A stretch of 33,083 nt of DNA, taken from an uncultured Tepidamorphus sp. (lineage in GTDB: Bacteria > Pseudomonadota > Alphaproteobacteria > Rhizobiales > Tepidamorphaceae). The DNA is taken from NCBI GenBank assembly GCA_905479765.1, contig CAJQNW010000162.1, positions 1 through 33,083 on the forward strand, written 5' to 3'. The position numbers were made by a program, and so were the translations under genes. The notes under the pieces are model-generated. The model was not told the origin of the DNA and did no database searches. It worked only from the letters and a program-made list of their open reading frames with translations. Positions 1 to 7,629 of this stretch are shown in pieces; the first letter of the stretch is position 1, and every line of letters begins with the position of its first letter.

Positions 1-517
1 CGCCATCATCGTCGCCGATCCCGGCACCCCCTGCCCTTACTTCTCAGCGCATTATCGCTGGCGCAGCCCAGGCCGAAACTTCATCTCCAACCGCGCCCAT
101 GGCGCGCTCGGATACGCGCTGGCCGCGGCTATGGGGGCCCACGTCGGCCGGCCGGACGTGAAGACGGTGGCGGCGATGGGCGACGGGTCGTTCGGCTTCT
201 GTTGCGGCGAATACGAGACGATCACGCGCTACCGCATGCCGATCACCTCGATCGTATTTTCCAATTCTACCTTCGGCTGGATCAAGGCCGGACAGAACGC
301 CAGCTTCGACAAGCGGTTCTATAATGTCGATTTCGGGCGCACCGATCATGCAGCCGTCGCCAGCGCGTTCGGCGTAAAGTCGTGGCGGGTCGAGGACCCC
401 GACGATCTCGACTCCGTTCTCGCAGAAGCGCTCGCCCACGACGGACCGACACTGGTCGACATTATTTCGCAACCCCTCCACGAGGCGGCTGCCCCCGTCT
501 CGGAATGGGTGGCCTGA
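1..517 (+). CDS. Thiamine-diphosphate-dependent enzyme, C-terminal part (acetolactate synthase / 2-oxo acid decarboxylase superfamily), 5' end outside window
   Basis: The last 171 codons are present; the reading frame starts at base 2 and the gene begins before the window. The fragment is the TPP-binding (C-terminal) domain. GDGSF at fragment residues 60-64 followed by N88-S-T-F-G is the GDG-x25-N motif that binds the Mg-diphosphate of the cofactor. The end (GPTLVDI, then APVSEW) resembles acetolactate-synthase-like catabolic enzymes. The missing N-terminal part would hold the catalytic glutamate and the middle domain, so synthase, decarboxylase and lyase cannot be separated. It is followed after two bases by the enolase-superfamily gene, so the two are surely co-translated. 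In context, a 2-oxo acid decarboxylase acting after the FAD oxidoreductase at 1662-2912 is an attractive guess. Family assignment is strong; substrate unknown. Confidence 0.88.
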   Translation, partial: AIIVADPGTPCPYFSAHYRWRSPGRNFISNRAHGALGYALAAAMGAHVGRPDVKTVAAMGDGSFGFCCGEYETITRYRMPITSIVFSNSTFGWIKAGQNASFDKRFYNVDFGRTDHAAVASAFGVKSWRVEDPDDLDSVLAEALAHDGPTLVDIISQPLHEAAAPVSEWVA

Positions 518-519
518 GG

Positions 520-1665
520 ATGACAACCGCACTGCCTGACGATCGGATAACAGGGTTCGACGTCTGGCACTGCGCACTGCCCGTTACGGGGCGCCGCGAC
601 CACGGCATCGGGTCGGTGGAAGGCACCATCGAGGTCGTCATCGTACGGCTGACCGCCGAAGGCGGACAGCTCGGATATGGCGAGGCCTCTCCCTGGACGG
701 TCTTTACCGGCACGCCGGAAGCAAGCTTTGCTGCGCTCGACCGCTATTTCCGTCCGCTGGTGCTTGGAGCGAAGATCAGCGACCATCCCCGTATCATGGA
801 GACGGCGCGGACCGCCGTGGTGCACTGCACCGAGGCCAAGGCTGCCCTCGATACCGCGCTGCTGGATCTTGCCGGGCAGATCGCGGGCAAACCGGTCTGG
901 TCGTTTCTCGGAGAGAAATTCCGCGAAACGATTCCGCTGTCCTGCTCGATTTCCAGTCCCGATTTTGAGGCCGACAAGCGGCTGCTCGAACGCCTCGAGG
1001 CCGACGGCATCGGGATCGTCAAACTGAAGGCGGGTTTTGGCGACCATGCCTTCGACATGTCCCGCCTGGACTATATCCGCCGCCGCCATCCCGGCATGGC
1101 GCTCCGCGTCGACTACAACCAGGGCCTGACCCGCGAGGAGGCTCTGCGCCAGGTTCCCGAGGTCGCCGCATTCGCGCCCGACTTCATCGAACAGCCGGTT
1201 CGCGCCGACGACTACGCCGCCATGGCCGAGCTGCGCGGCATGACCGACGTCCCGTTGCTGGCGGACGAAAGCGTCTTCGGCCCGGAGGATATGCGCCGCG
1301 CCGTGGAAAAGAAGATCTGCGACGGCGTTTCGGTGAAGATCATGAAGAGCGGCGGTCTCGGCCGTGCCCGCAAGGTCGCCCGGATCGCCCACGCGGCAGG
1401 GTTGTCCGCCTATGGCGGCGACATGTTCGAGACGGGTCTCGCACATCTGGCGGGCAGCCACATGATTGCGGCGACGCCCGAGATTTCGCTGGGCTGCGAG
1501 TTCTATCAGGCGACGTATTTCCTTGCGGAAGATCTGCTGCCCGCCCCCTTCCCGATCCGTGACGGCCACGTGGTCGTTCCCGATGGACCGGGGCTGGGGA
1601 TGGCGCCCGACATGGATAAGGTGCTGAAATACGCCGTTCGCGGTCCGGGGAAGCGCGCAACATGA
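520..1665 (+). CDS. Enolase-superfamily enzyme, muconate cycloisomerase (MLE) subgroup: racemase/epimerase, cycloisomerase or dehydratase
   Basis: 381 residues, the normal size for the family. The capping domain occupies about residues 1-130 and the TIM barrel the rest. The MLE-subgroup catalytic set is complete: K168-x-K170 on barrel strand 2, metal ligands D198, E224 and D249 on strands 3-5, and K273 on strand 6. Proton-transfer chemistry on a carboxylate substrate is therefore expected. Subgroup members include muconate lactonising enzymes, dipeptide epimerases, N-acylamino acid racemases, proline-betaine epimerases and cis-3-hydroxyproline dehydratases, and the sequence alone does not choose among them. 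The ATG at 520 is used because it lies two bases after the upstream stop; an in-frame upstream ATG at 382 would overlap the TPP-enzyme gene by 136 bases. The end overlaps the next gene by four bases (ATGA). A DadA-like dehydrogenase next door favours amino acid or betaine racemisation over aromatic catabolism. Confidence 0.9.
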   Translation: MTTALPDDRITGFDVWHCALPVTGRRDHGIGSVEGTIEVVIVRLTAEGGQLGYGEASPWTVFTGTPEASFAALDRYFRPLVLGAKISDHPRIMETARTAVVHCTEAKAALDTALLDLAGQIAGKPVWSFLGEKFRETIPLSCSISSPDFEADKRLLERLEADGIGIVKLKAGFGDHAFDMSRLDYIRRRHPGMALRVDYNQGLTREEALRQVPEVAAFAPDFIEQPVRADDYAAMAELRGMTDVPLLADESVFGPEDMRRAVEKKICDGVSVKIMKSGGLGRARKVARIAHAAGLSAYGGDMFETGLAHLAGSHMIAATPEISLGCEFYQATYFLAEDLLPAPFPIRDGHVVVPDGPGLGMAPDMDKVLKYAVRGPGKRAT

Positions 1666-2912
1666 CGAGTGAAACGAAAACCGTTGTCGTCATCGGCGCC
1701 GGCATCGTCGGCGTGTCGACCGCGATCTGGCTGCAGCGCGACGGCCACGACGTCGTCCTCGTCGACAAGGCCGGCCCGGGCGAAGGAACGAGTTTCGGAA
1801 ATGGCGGCGTGCTCGCCTCCTGCTCGATCGTGCCGGTGACGGTGCCGGGCCTGCTGGCCAAGGCGCCGCGCATGCTGCTTGATCGAAACCAGCCGCTGTT
1901 CCTCAAGTGGAGCTACCTGCCCAGGCTCGCGCCCTGGCTGATCCGCTATCTCGGGCACGCGAATGCGGCTGCCGTGAAGCGGCGGGCAGCCGCACTCGCA
2001 CAGATCATCGGCGACAGTCTGGCAGATCATCAGGCCCTGTCCGCCGGCACCGGTGCGGAAAAATGGGTTGTTCCCGCCGACTACCTGTTTCTCTATGACA
2101 ACCGCGCCCATTTCGAAGGCGACGCCTTCGGCTGGTCGGTCCGTAAGGAACACGGCTTCGAGTGGGACATTCTCGAGGGCAAGGCCTTCACCGACTACGA
2201 CCCGGCCTACGGCCCGACGCTCGACTGCGCGGTCCGCCTGAAAGACCACGGCCGCATCGCCGACCCGGGGCGCTACGTCAAAGACCTCGCTGCCCATGTC
2301 CAGAAGAGCGGCGGCAAAATCGTCATCGGCGAGGCAGGCGACATCGTCCACGCGGATGGCCGGGTGACCGGCGTCCGCGTCTCCGGCGAAACGATCGGCT
2401 GCGACGCGGCGGTCGTCGCCACCGGTGTCTGGTCGGGACCGCTCGCCCGAAAGCTCGGCATCGAAGTTCCGCTCGAGAGCGAACGCGGCTACCACCTCGA
2501 GTTCTGGGAGCCCAGCGTCATGCCGCGGTCGCCGGTGATGATCGCATCGGGCAAGTTCGTGGCGACCCCGATGGAAGGCCGACTGCGGCTCGCCGGAATC
2601 GTCGAGTTCGGCGGCCTGGACGCAGCCCCGTCGCGCGCGCCGTTCGCGCTCCTGAAGAGGAATGTCGCGGCGGCGATTCCCGGACTTACCTGGAAGGAGA
2701 CCACCGAATGGATGGGCCACCGGCCCTCGATCGCAGACTCGATTCCGGTCATCGGGGAGACCCCCGACGTCAAGGGGGCATATTTCGGCTTCGGCCACGA
2801 TCATGTCGGACTGACGGGGGGACCGAAGACCGGACGGCTGCTTTCGCAGCTCGTTTCGGGCCTCAATCCGAACATTGACCTTGCGCCATACGCCCCGACG
2901 CGGTTTCGATAG
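1662..2912 (+). CDS. FAD-dependent oxidoreductase, DadA-like (D-amino acid dehydrogenase family)
   Basis: 416 residues, matching the DadA/glycine oxidase (DAO) family. The N-terminal Rossmann dinucleotide fold shows G12-A-G14-I-V-G17, followed by the FGNGG segment near residue 47 typical of DadA relatives. The C-terminal region has [14 protein letters not shown], the usual flavin-contacting end. Family members oxidise D-amino acids, secondary amines or sarcosine-like compounds to imines or 2-oxo acids and feed electrons to quinone or oxygen. The start overlaps the stop of the enolase-superfamily gene (ATGA), so translational coupling is expected. Acting after a racemase or epimerase it would convert the D-form to a 2-oxo acid; this is an inference from order. 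Not a close enough match by eye to call dadA itself. Confidence 0.88.
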   Translation: MTSETKTVVVIGAGIVGVSTAIWLQRDGHDVVLVDKAGPGEGTSFGNGGVLASCSIVPVTVPGLLAKAPRMLLDRNQPLFLKWSYLPRLAPWLIRYLGHANAAAVKRRAAALAQIIGDSLADHQALSAGTGAEKWVVPADYLFLYDNRAHFEGDAFGWSVRKEHGFEWDILEGKAFTDYDPAYGPTLDCAVRLKDHGRIADPGRYVKDLAAHVQKSGGKIVIGEAGDIVHADGRVTGVRVSGETIGCDAAVVATGVWSGPLARKLGIEVPLESERGYHLEFWEPSVMPRSPVMIASGKFVATPMEGRLRLAGIVEFGGLDAAPSRAPFALLKRNVAAAIPGLTWKETTEWMGHRPSIADSIPVIGETPDVKGAYFGFGHDHVGLTGGPKTGRLLSQLVSGLNPNIDLAPYAPTRFR

Positions 2913-2956
2913 GGGCGGGATTCAGTAACGTGGCTTAACAGAGGGAGACAGAAATC

Positions 2957-3931
2957 ATGAAAATCTTGAACACACTGATGGCCGCGACGGCCATTTCGGT
3001 TATCGGCGCCGGCGCGGCGATGGCCGAGAAGTGGGACATGCCGATGGCCTACTCGGCCACGAACTTCCATTCCGAAATCGGCGCCGAGTTCGCCAAATGC
3101 GTGACTAACGGCACCGGCGGCAATCTGGAGGTGGTAACGCACCCGTCCGGTTCGCTGTTCAAGGGCAATGAAATCAAGCGTGCCGTCCAGACCGGCCAGG
3201 CCCCGATCGGCGAACGCCTGCTTTCCGCCCATCAGAACGAAAACCCGCTCTATGGCGTCGATTCCATCCCCTTCCTCGTGTCGTCCTTCGATGAGCACGA
3301 GAAACTATGGAAAATCGCCGAACCGAAAATCGCCTCCGCGTTGGCAGACGATAATCTGGTTTACCTGTACTCCGTCCCATGGCCGCCGCAGGGTCTCTAC
3401 TTCAACAAGGCGATCAACTCGATCGAAGACATGAAAGGCGCCAAATTCCGGTCGTATTCAACGGCAACGGCGCGGATGGCCGAAATGACCGGCATGCTTC
3501 CAGTCCAGGTCGAAGCCGCCGAACTGTCGCAGGCTCTGGCAACCGGCGTGGCCGAGGCCTTCATTTCTTCCGGTGCGACCGGATATGACCGCAAGGTCTG
3601 GGAGCACCTCAGCAACTTCTACGAGGTCGATGCGTGGCTGCCGCGCAATGCGGTTTTCGCCAACATGGACTCGTGGAACGGCCTTGATGACGCGACGAAG
3701 AAGATTGTGACCGATTGCGCCGCCAAGGCTCAGACGGACGGCCTCGCCCGTTCCAAGGAATACACGCAGTTCACGCTCGATGGCCTGAAGGAAAACGGCA
3801 TGACGGTCGAGCGCGCGAATCCCGAGCTGGTAAAGGAGCTGCAGGCCATCGGCGAGACCATGACGAACGAATGGCTCGAAACCGCCGGCGACCAGGGCAA
3901 GGAGATCGTGGAGACCTACAAGTCCATGTGA
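2957..3931 (+). CDS. TRAP transporter substrate-binding protein, DctP family
   Basis: 324 residues, the usual DctP length. A signal peptide is evident: KIL start, hydrophobic run, and probable cleavage after AMA at residue 23. The mature protein has the DctP fold signature GAKFR near residues 161-165; the family's conserved arginine (R165) normally makes the salt bridge to the substrate carboxylate, implying an organic-acid or zwitterionic amino acid ligand. A strong ribosome binding site (agggagac) precedes the ATG at 2957. It is followed by a hairpin and then the two membrane subunits, the normal P-Q-M order. It sits 44 bases after the DadA-like gene, which ties uptake to the upstream enzymes. 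Ligand not predictable from sequence by eye. Confidence 0.93.
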   Translation: MKILNTLMAATAISVIGAGAAMAEKWDMPMAYSATNFHSEIGAEFAKCVTNGTGGNLEVVTHPSGSLFKGNEIKRAVQTGQAPIGERLLSAHQNENPLYGVDSIPFLVSSFDEHEKLWKIAEPKIASALADDNLVYLYSVPWPPQGLYFNKAINSIEDMKGAKFRSYSTATARMAEMTGMLPVQVEAAELSQALATGVAEAFISSGATGYDRKVWEHLSNFYEVDAWLPRNAVFANMDSWNGLDDATKKIVTDCAAKAQTDGLARSKEYTQFTLDGLKENGMTVERANPELVKELQAIGETMTNEWLETAGDQGKEIVETYKSM

Positions 3932-3933
3932 AT

Positions 3934-3976
3934 CGGTAGCGGTAGCGGTAGCGGGACCGGGTACCGCCCGGTCCCG
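3934..3976 (+). terminator. Hexamer repeat plus GC-rich hairpin between TRAP P and Q genes
   Basis: Directly after the dctP-type stop, the hexamer cggtag occurs three times in tandem (3934-3951). It is followed by a perfect 10-base stem (cgggaccggg at 3952-3961 with cccggtcccg at 3967-3976) with a 5-base loop, then a short gcttttc. The T-run is short, so partial termination or 3'-end protection of the binding-protein mRNA fits better than full termination; that would give the excess of binding protein over permease common in TRAP and ABC operons. Confidence 0.6.
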
Positions 3977-4007
3977 GCTTTTCATTTGAAACAGGGGGGA
4001 TCTTGCC

Positions 4008-4541
4008 ATGCTGGCGACGGGCCGTGTGTTACGACGCATTCTCGATGCGTTTTATCTCGCCGGCGGCGTGATCGCGGCAATGTTCACCATCGCCATCCTC
4101 GCCCTGATCGTGCTGCAGATGCTGGCGCGGTGGACAGGCCACGTCTTCCCGGGCGCCACCGACTATGCGGGCTACTGCATGGCGGGAGCGTCCTTCTTTG
4201 CCTTCGCCTACGCGCTCAACCACGGCGCGCACATCCGCGTTTCGATCCTGTTGAACGCCCTCGGCAGGCACCGGCATTGGCTCGAAATCTGGTGCTTCGT
4301 GATAGGGACCGCCGCATCGACCTATTTCGCCTGGTACGCCGTCAGGGGCACCTACTGGTCGTGGAAACTGAAGGACATCAGCCAGGGGCTCGATGCGACT
4401 CCCGTCTGGATCCCGCAGTTATCCATGTCCGCGGGAACGGTGCTGCTGGCGCTGTGCTTCTGGGACCATCTCGTTCGGCTTCTTGTCACCGGATCGCACG
4501 GCATCAAGGCCGATCTCGTTGACCAGAGCCACGCGGAATAG
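4008..4541 (+). CDS. TRAP transporter small membrane subunit, DctQ family
   Basis: 177 residues with four predicted transmembrane segments (about residues 14-36, 48-68, 90-110 and 130-152), the DctQ architecture. The segment HGAHIRVSILLN in the second half of helix 2 is a family hallmark. DctQ partners the large DctM subunit in sodium-driven secondary uptake using the periplasmic DctP protein. The ATG at 4008 is preceded by a gggggat Shine-Dalgarno. It is nine bases upstream of the DctM gene. Ordinary length; nothing missing. Confidence 0.92.
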   Translation: MLATGRVLRRILDAFYLAGGVIAAMFTIAILALIVLQMLARWTGHVFPGATDYAGYCMAGASFFAFAYALNHGAHIRVSILLNALGRHRHWLEIWCFVIGTAASTYFAWYAVRGTYWSWKLKDISQGLDATPVWIPQLSMSAGTVLLALCFWDHLVRLLVTGSHGIKADLVDQSHAE

Positions 4542-4550
4542 GGGCGGCCG

Positions 4551-5864
4551 ATGGAACAGCTTGCTCCGATCGCGATCTTCCTGTTCGTTCTGTTTTTGCT
4601 GCTCGGCAGCGGTGTCTGGGTCGGGCTCGCGCTGCTCGGCGTCGCATTTGTCGGCATGGAACTGTTCACAGCGAGGCCTGCCGGCGACGCGATGATCACG
4701 ACGATCTGGACGTCGTCGTCATCCTGGACACTGACCGCCCTTCCGCTGTTTATCTGGATGGGCGAAGTCCTTTATCGAACACGATTGTCGGAAGACATGT
4801 TTCGCGGCCTGTCGCCCTGGATGGCACGGCTGCCGGGCGGGCTTATCCATACCAATATCGTGGGCTGCACGGTGTTCGCGGCGGTTTCCGGATCATCCGC
4901 CGCGACCCTGACCACGGTCGGCAAGATGTCCGTCCCGGAACTGCGCCGGCGGGACTATCCCGAACGCATGATCATCGGAACTCTGGCCGGTGCCGCGACA
5001 CTCGGCCTGATGATCCCGCCGTCGCTGACGCTGATTGTCTACGGCGTCACGATCAATGAATCGATCACCAAGCTGTTCATCGCCGGCATCGTGCCGGGCA
5101 TCGTGCTGGCGGCGATGTTCATGGCCTATGTGGCGGTCTACTCGAAGGTCTCGAAGGCCTACAATCCGACCCCGGAACCGGCGATGACCTTCGTCGAGAA
5201 ACTGAAAAACTCGCGCTTTCTCATCCCCGTCATCTGCCTGATCCTGGTGGTCATCGGCTCGATGTATCTGGGCTATGCGACCGCGACCGAAGCCGCCGCG
5301 TTCGGCGTGCTCGGTGCGTTGGCGCTCGCTGCCGGCCAGCGGTCACTGACCGTGGACACCTTTGTCCAGAGCCTGATGGGCGCCGTGCGCACCTCCGCCA
5401 TGATCGCACTGATTCTCGCAGGGGCGGCCTTCCTGTCGCTGTCGATGGGATTCACCGGCCTGCCCCGCGGACTGGCGACACTGATCGACTCGTTCAACCT
5501 CACGCGCTTCGAACTTCTGATGGCGCTTCTGGTATTTTATGTCGTGCTCGGCTGCTTCCTCGATGGCATTTCGTCGGTGGTGCTGACGATGGCGGTCGTC
5601 GAACCGATGATCCGGCAAGCCGGCATCGACATCATCTGGTTCGGTATTTTCATCGTGGTGGTCGTCGAGATGGCGCAGATCACGCCGCCGATCGGTTTCA
5701 ATCTTTTCGTCCTGCAAGGGATGACGAACCACGAGATGAATTTCATCGCGCGCGCGGCAACGCCGATGTTTCTGATCATGGTTCTCATGGTCTTCGTACT
5801 GATCGCTTTCCCGGATCTCGCCACGTGGCTGCCCGAGAACATGCGCCAGCGGCCGGGAGGCTAG
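4551..5864 (+). CDS. TRAP transporter large permease subunit, DctM family
   Basis: 437 residues, about 12 membrane segments, full length for DctM. Typical features are the PLFIWMGEVLYRT segment near residue 65, SGSSAATLTTVGKMSVPE near residue 105, GLMIPPSLTLIVYG near residue 150, and a second internal repeat ending in MAQITPPIGFNLFVLQG near residue 375. These are the ion- and substrate-path helices of the ion transporter superfamily. It completes the P-Q-M transporter. The next gene starts seven bases after the stop, so the operon continues. Confidence 0.95.
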   Translation: MEQLAPIAIFLFVLFLLLGSGVWVGLALLGVAFVGMELFTARPAGDAMITTIWTSSSSWTLTALPLFIWMGEVLYRTRLSEDMFRGLSPWMARLPGGLIHTNIVGCTVFAAVSGSSAATLTTVGKMSVPELRRRDYPERMIIGTLAGAATLGLMIPPSLTLIVYGVTINESITKLFIAGIVPGIVLAAMFMAYVAVYSKVSKAYNPTPEPAMTFVEKLKNSRFLIPVICLILVVIGSMYLGYATATEAAAFGVLGALALAAGQRSLTVDTFVQSLMGAVRTSAMIALILAGAAFLSLSMGFTGLPRGLATLIDSFNLTRFELLMALLVFYVVLGCFLDGISSVVLTMAVVEPMIRQAGIDIIWFGIFIVVVVEMAQITPPIGFNLFVLQGMTNHEMNFIARAATPMFLIMVLMVFVLIAFPDLATWLPENMRQRPGG

Positions 5865-5870
5865 GCTCGG

Positions 5871-6611
5871 GTGGACATCGGATTCGCGGCGCTCGGTTCG
5901 CCCTGGCTGGCCGTCGCCGTATTCGCGATCGTATTCGCAGCCGCGATCGTGCAGGTCGGGCTCGGAATGGGGTTCGGGCTCACGGCCGCGCCCCTGCTGG
6001 CGCTGCTCAATCCTGACCTGGTGCCCGCACCGACCCTGTTCCTCGGACTATTGACCGCGAGTTGGGGCGCTTGGCGCGAACGCGACAGCATCGCTTGGGA
6101 CGAGGTCGGTTTCGGATTGATCGGCCGGGCTACCGGAGTGCTCGCCGGAACCGCGATCCTGGCCTCTCTCGCCGACCGCAACGCCTTCATGCTGGTATTC
6201 GGCACGCTGATCGCCATCGCCGTTGCACTTTCGGTGAGCGGCTGGCGCATCGCATTCTCGAGAGTTTCCGTTGCCGCCATGAGCGGAGTGTCGGGCGTGA
6301 TGGGAACGATTACCTCGGTCGGCGCCCCGCCGATGGCACTGGTCTATCAGCATCGGCCCGCCCGCACCGCGCGGCCGACGCTTGCCACGTTCTTCGGCTT
6401 TGGGTGCGCCTTTTCGCTTACCGGGCTCTACGCCGCCGGCTGGGCGGGTTTGCACGATCTGGCGCTCGCGATCACCATGCTGCCGGCCATGCTCACCGGC
6501 ATCGTCGCCGCACGTTTCCTGGGAGGGCGCTTTGATAAACGATACCGCCCCGCGCTGCTCGCGATCAGCGGGATGGCGGCCATCGTCCTGATTGTAAGGG
6601 GGCTGACGTGA
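5871..6611 (+). CDS. TauE/SafE-family membrane permease (sulfite/organosulfonate exporter family)
   Basis: 246 residues, about eight transmembrane helices, GTG start at 5871 seven bases after the TRAP M gene. The two-half architecture and glycine-rich first helix (QVGLGMGFGLTAAPLLAL) are typical of TauE/SafE (DUF81). Members export sulfite, sulfoacetate or other small anions during sulfonate or thiol-acid catabolism, but many have no known substrate. Placement inside a TRAP/catabolic operon suggests export of an inorganic or organic by-product. This raises, without proving, the possibility that the operon's substrate contains sulfur. The end overlaps the next gene by four bases (GTGA). Confidence 0.85.
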   Translation: MDIGFAALGSPWLAVAVFAIVFAAAIVQVGLGMGFGLTAAPLLALLNPDLVPAPTLFLGLLTASWGAWRERDSIAWDEVGFGLIGRATGVLAGTAILASLADRNAFMLVFGTLIAIAVALSVSGWRIAFSRVSVAAMSGVSGVMGTITSVGAPPMALVYQHRPARTARPTLATFFGFGCAFSLTGLYAAGWAGLHDLALAITMLPAMLTGIVAARFLGGRFDKRYRPALLAISGMAAIVLIVRGLT

Positions 6612-7540
6612 CCGTACTTCAGTCTGTCCTCGGCCATGCTGCGCGCCACGGCCGGCTGCTTCTCGTCGCGGGCCTGGCCGCGGGCATCACTCTGCCGGGC
6701 GCCGCCATTGTGATGAGAGCCTGGCTGCCGGAACTGGTCGCCGCCTTGTTGTTCGTCGCCGCGCTGCGCATCGGTCCGCGCCAGGCGATCGGCGCCGCCC
6801 GAGACCTTCCGGTGACCGCGGGTGTCGCCCTGCTGTTTCAGCTGGCGTTGCCCGTAGGCGCCATTCTGGTCATGAATGCGGGCGGATGGCTCGCCACCCC
6901 GATCGCTATGTCGCTCGTGCTGATGCTGTCGGCGCCCTCGATTTCCGGAAGTCCGAACCTGACCCTGATGACCGGCCACGACCCGGCACCGGCATTGCGG
7001 CTGCTTATCCTGGGCACCGCAATGCTGCCCGCGACGGTCCTGGTGCCGTTCTGGCTGTTGCCTGAACTTGGTGCAGCGGGCGAAGTACTCCGTGCGGCGG
7101 GACGCCTGCTGGCGGTCATCGCTATCGCCGGCGGGACCGCTTTCCTGATTCGGGGGACTTTGATGCGCCAGCCAACTCCGGAAACGATGCGGGCGCTCGA
7201 CGGCGTATCCGCGATTGCGATGGCGGTGGTCGTGGTCGGTCTCATGTCTGCAGTCGGCCCGGCAATAGCCGAAATGCCCGCGACGTTCTTCTACTGGCTG
7301 GCAGTGGCAAGTGCCGTCAATTTCGGGCTTCAGATCGTTGTCGCCGTGGCGCTGAATTACACCAGCCTGCGGGACAGTCGGGCAGCCTATGGTATCGTGG
7401 CCGGCAACCGGAACATCGCTCTGTTCTTGGTTGCGCTGCCGGCAAGCGTGACCGATCCCCTGCTTCTCTTCATCGGTTGCTACCAGATTCCGATGTACCT
7501 GACACCGATCCTACTGCGGCGCCTCTACAAGACGGAATGA
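6608..7540 (+). CDS. BASS-like (bile acid:sodium symporter superfamily) integral membrane protein
   Basis: 310 residues with about nine or ten hydrophobic segments. GTG start at 6608 overlaps the stop of the TauE-like gene. The segment RAAYGIVAGNRNIALFLVALP near residues 257-277 resembles the conserved (E/G)NRN-containing crossover helix of BASS/AEC-type transporters, and an earlier LMLSAPSISGSPNLTLMTG stretch near residue 107 could be the first crossover. No enzymatic motif is visible. It is the last gene of the left operon and ends in front of a strong inverted repeat. Function is most likely secondary transport of an organic anion; the superfamily call is moderate and the substrate unknown. 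Confidence 0.65.
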   Translation: MTVLQSVLGHAARHGRLLLVAGLAAGITLPGAAIVMRAWLPELVAALLFVAALRIGPRQAIGAARDLPVTAGVALLFQLALPVGAILVMNAGGWLATPIAMSLVLMLSAPSISGSPNLTLMTGHDPAPALRLLILGTAMLPATVLVPFWLLPELGAAGEVLRAAGRLLAVIAIAGGTAFLIRGTLMRQPTPETMRALDGVSAIAMAVVVVGLMSAVGPAIAEMPATFFYWLAVASAVNFGLQIVVAVALNYTSLRDSRAAYGIVAGNRNIALFLVALPASVTDPLLLFIGCYQIPMYLTPILLRRLYKTE

Positions 7541-7551
7541 TGGTGCGCTGG

Positions 7552-7609
7552 TCGCGACAGACTGGCCTGCCGGCGCCGCATGAACTGCGGCGCCGGTACC
7601 ATGTCGCGA
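7552..7609. terminator. Nested inverted repeat between converging operons, probable bidirectional terminator
   Basis: The 89-base gap between two converging genes (7541-7629) holds two nested perfect inverted repeats. The outer arms are 8 bases (tcgcgaca at 7552-7559, tgtcgcga at 7602-7609). The inner arms are 11 bases (7570-7580 and 7586-7596) with a 5-base loop. There is no long T-run on either strand, so efficiency is uncertain, but position and symmetry fit a two-way terminator. Confidence 0.6.
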
Positions 7610-7629
7610 AATCTGCCTCGTGAGAGCCG

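Noticed and set aside
346-1569. Long open frame antisense to the enolase-superfamily gene, and similar long antisense frames across the window
   Set aside because: GC-rich coding DNA gives long shadow frames; none shows a recognisable family motif or a good ribosome binding site, while the opposite strand does.
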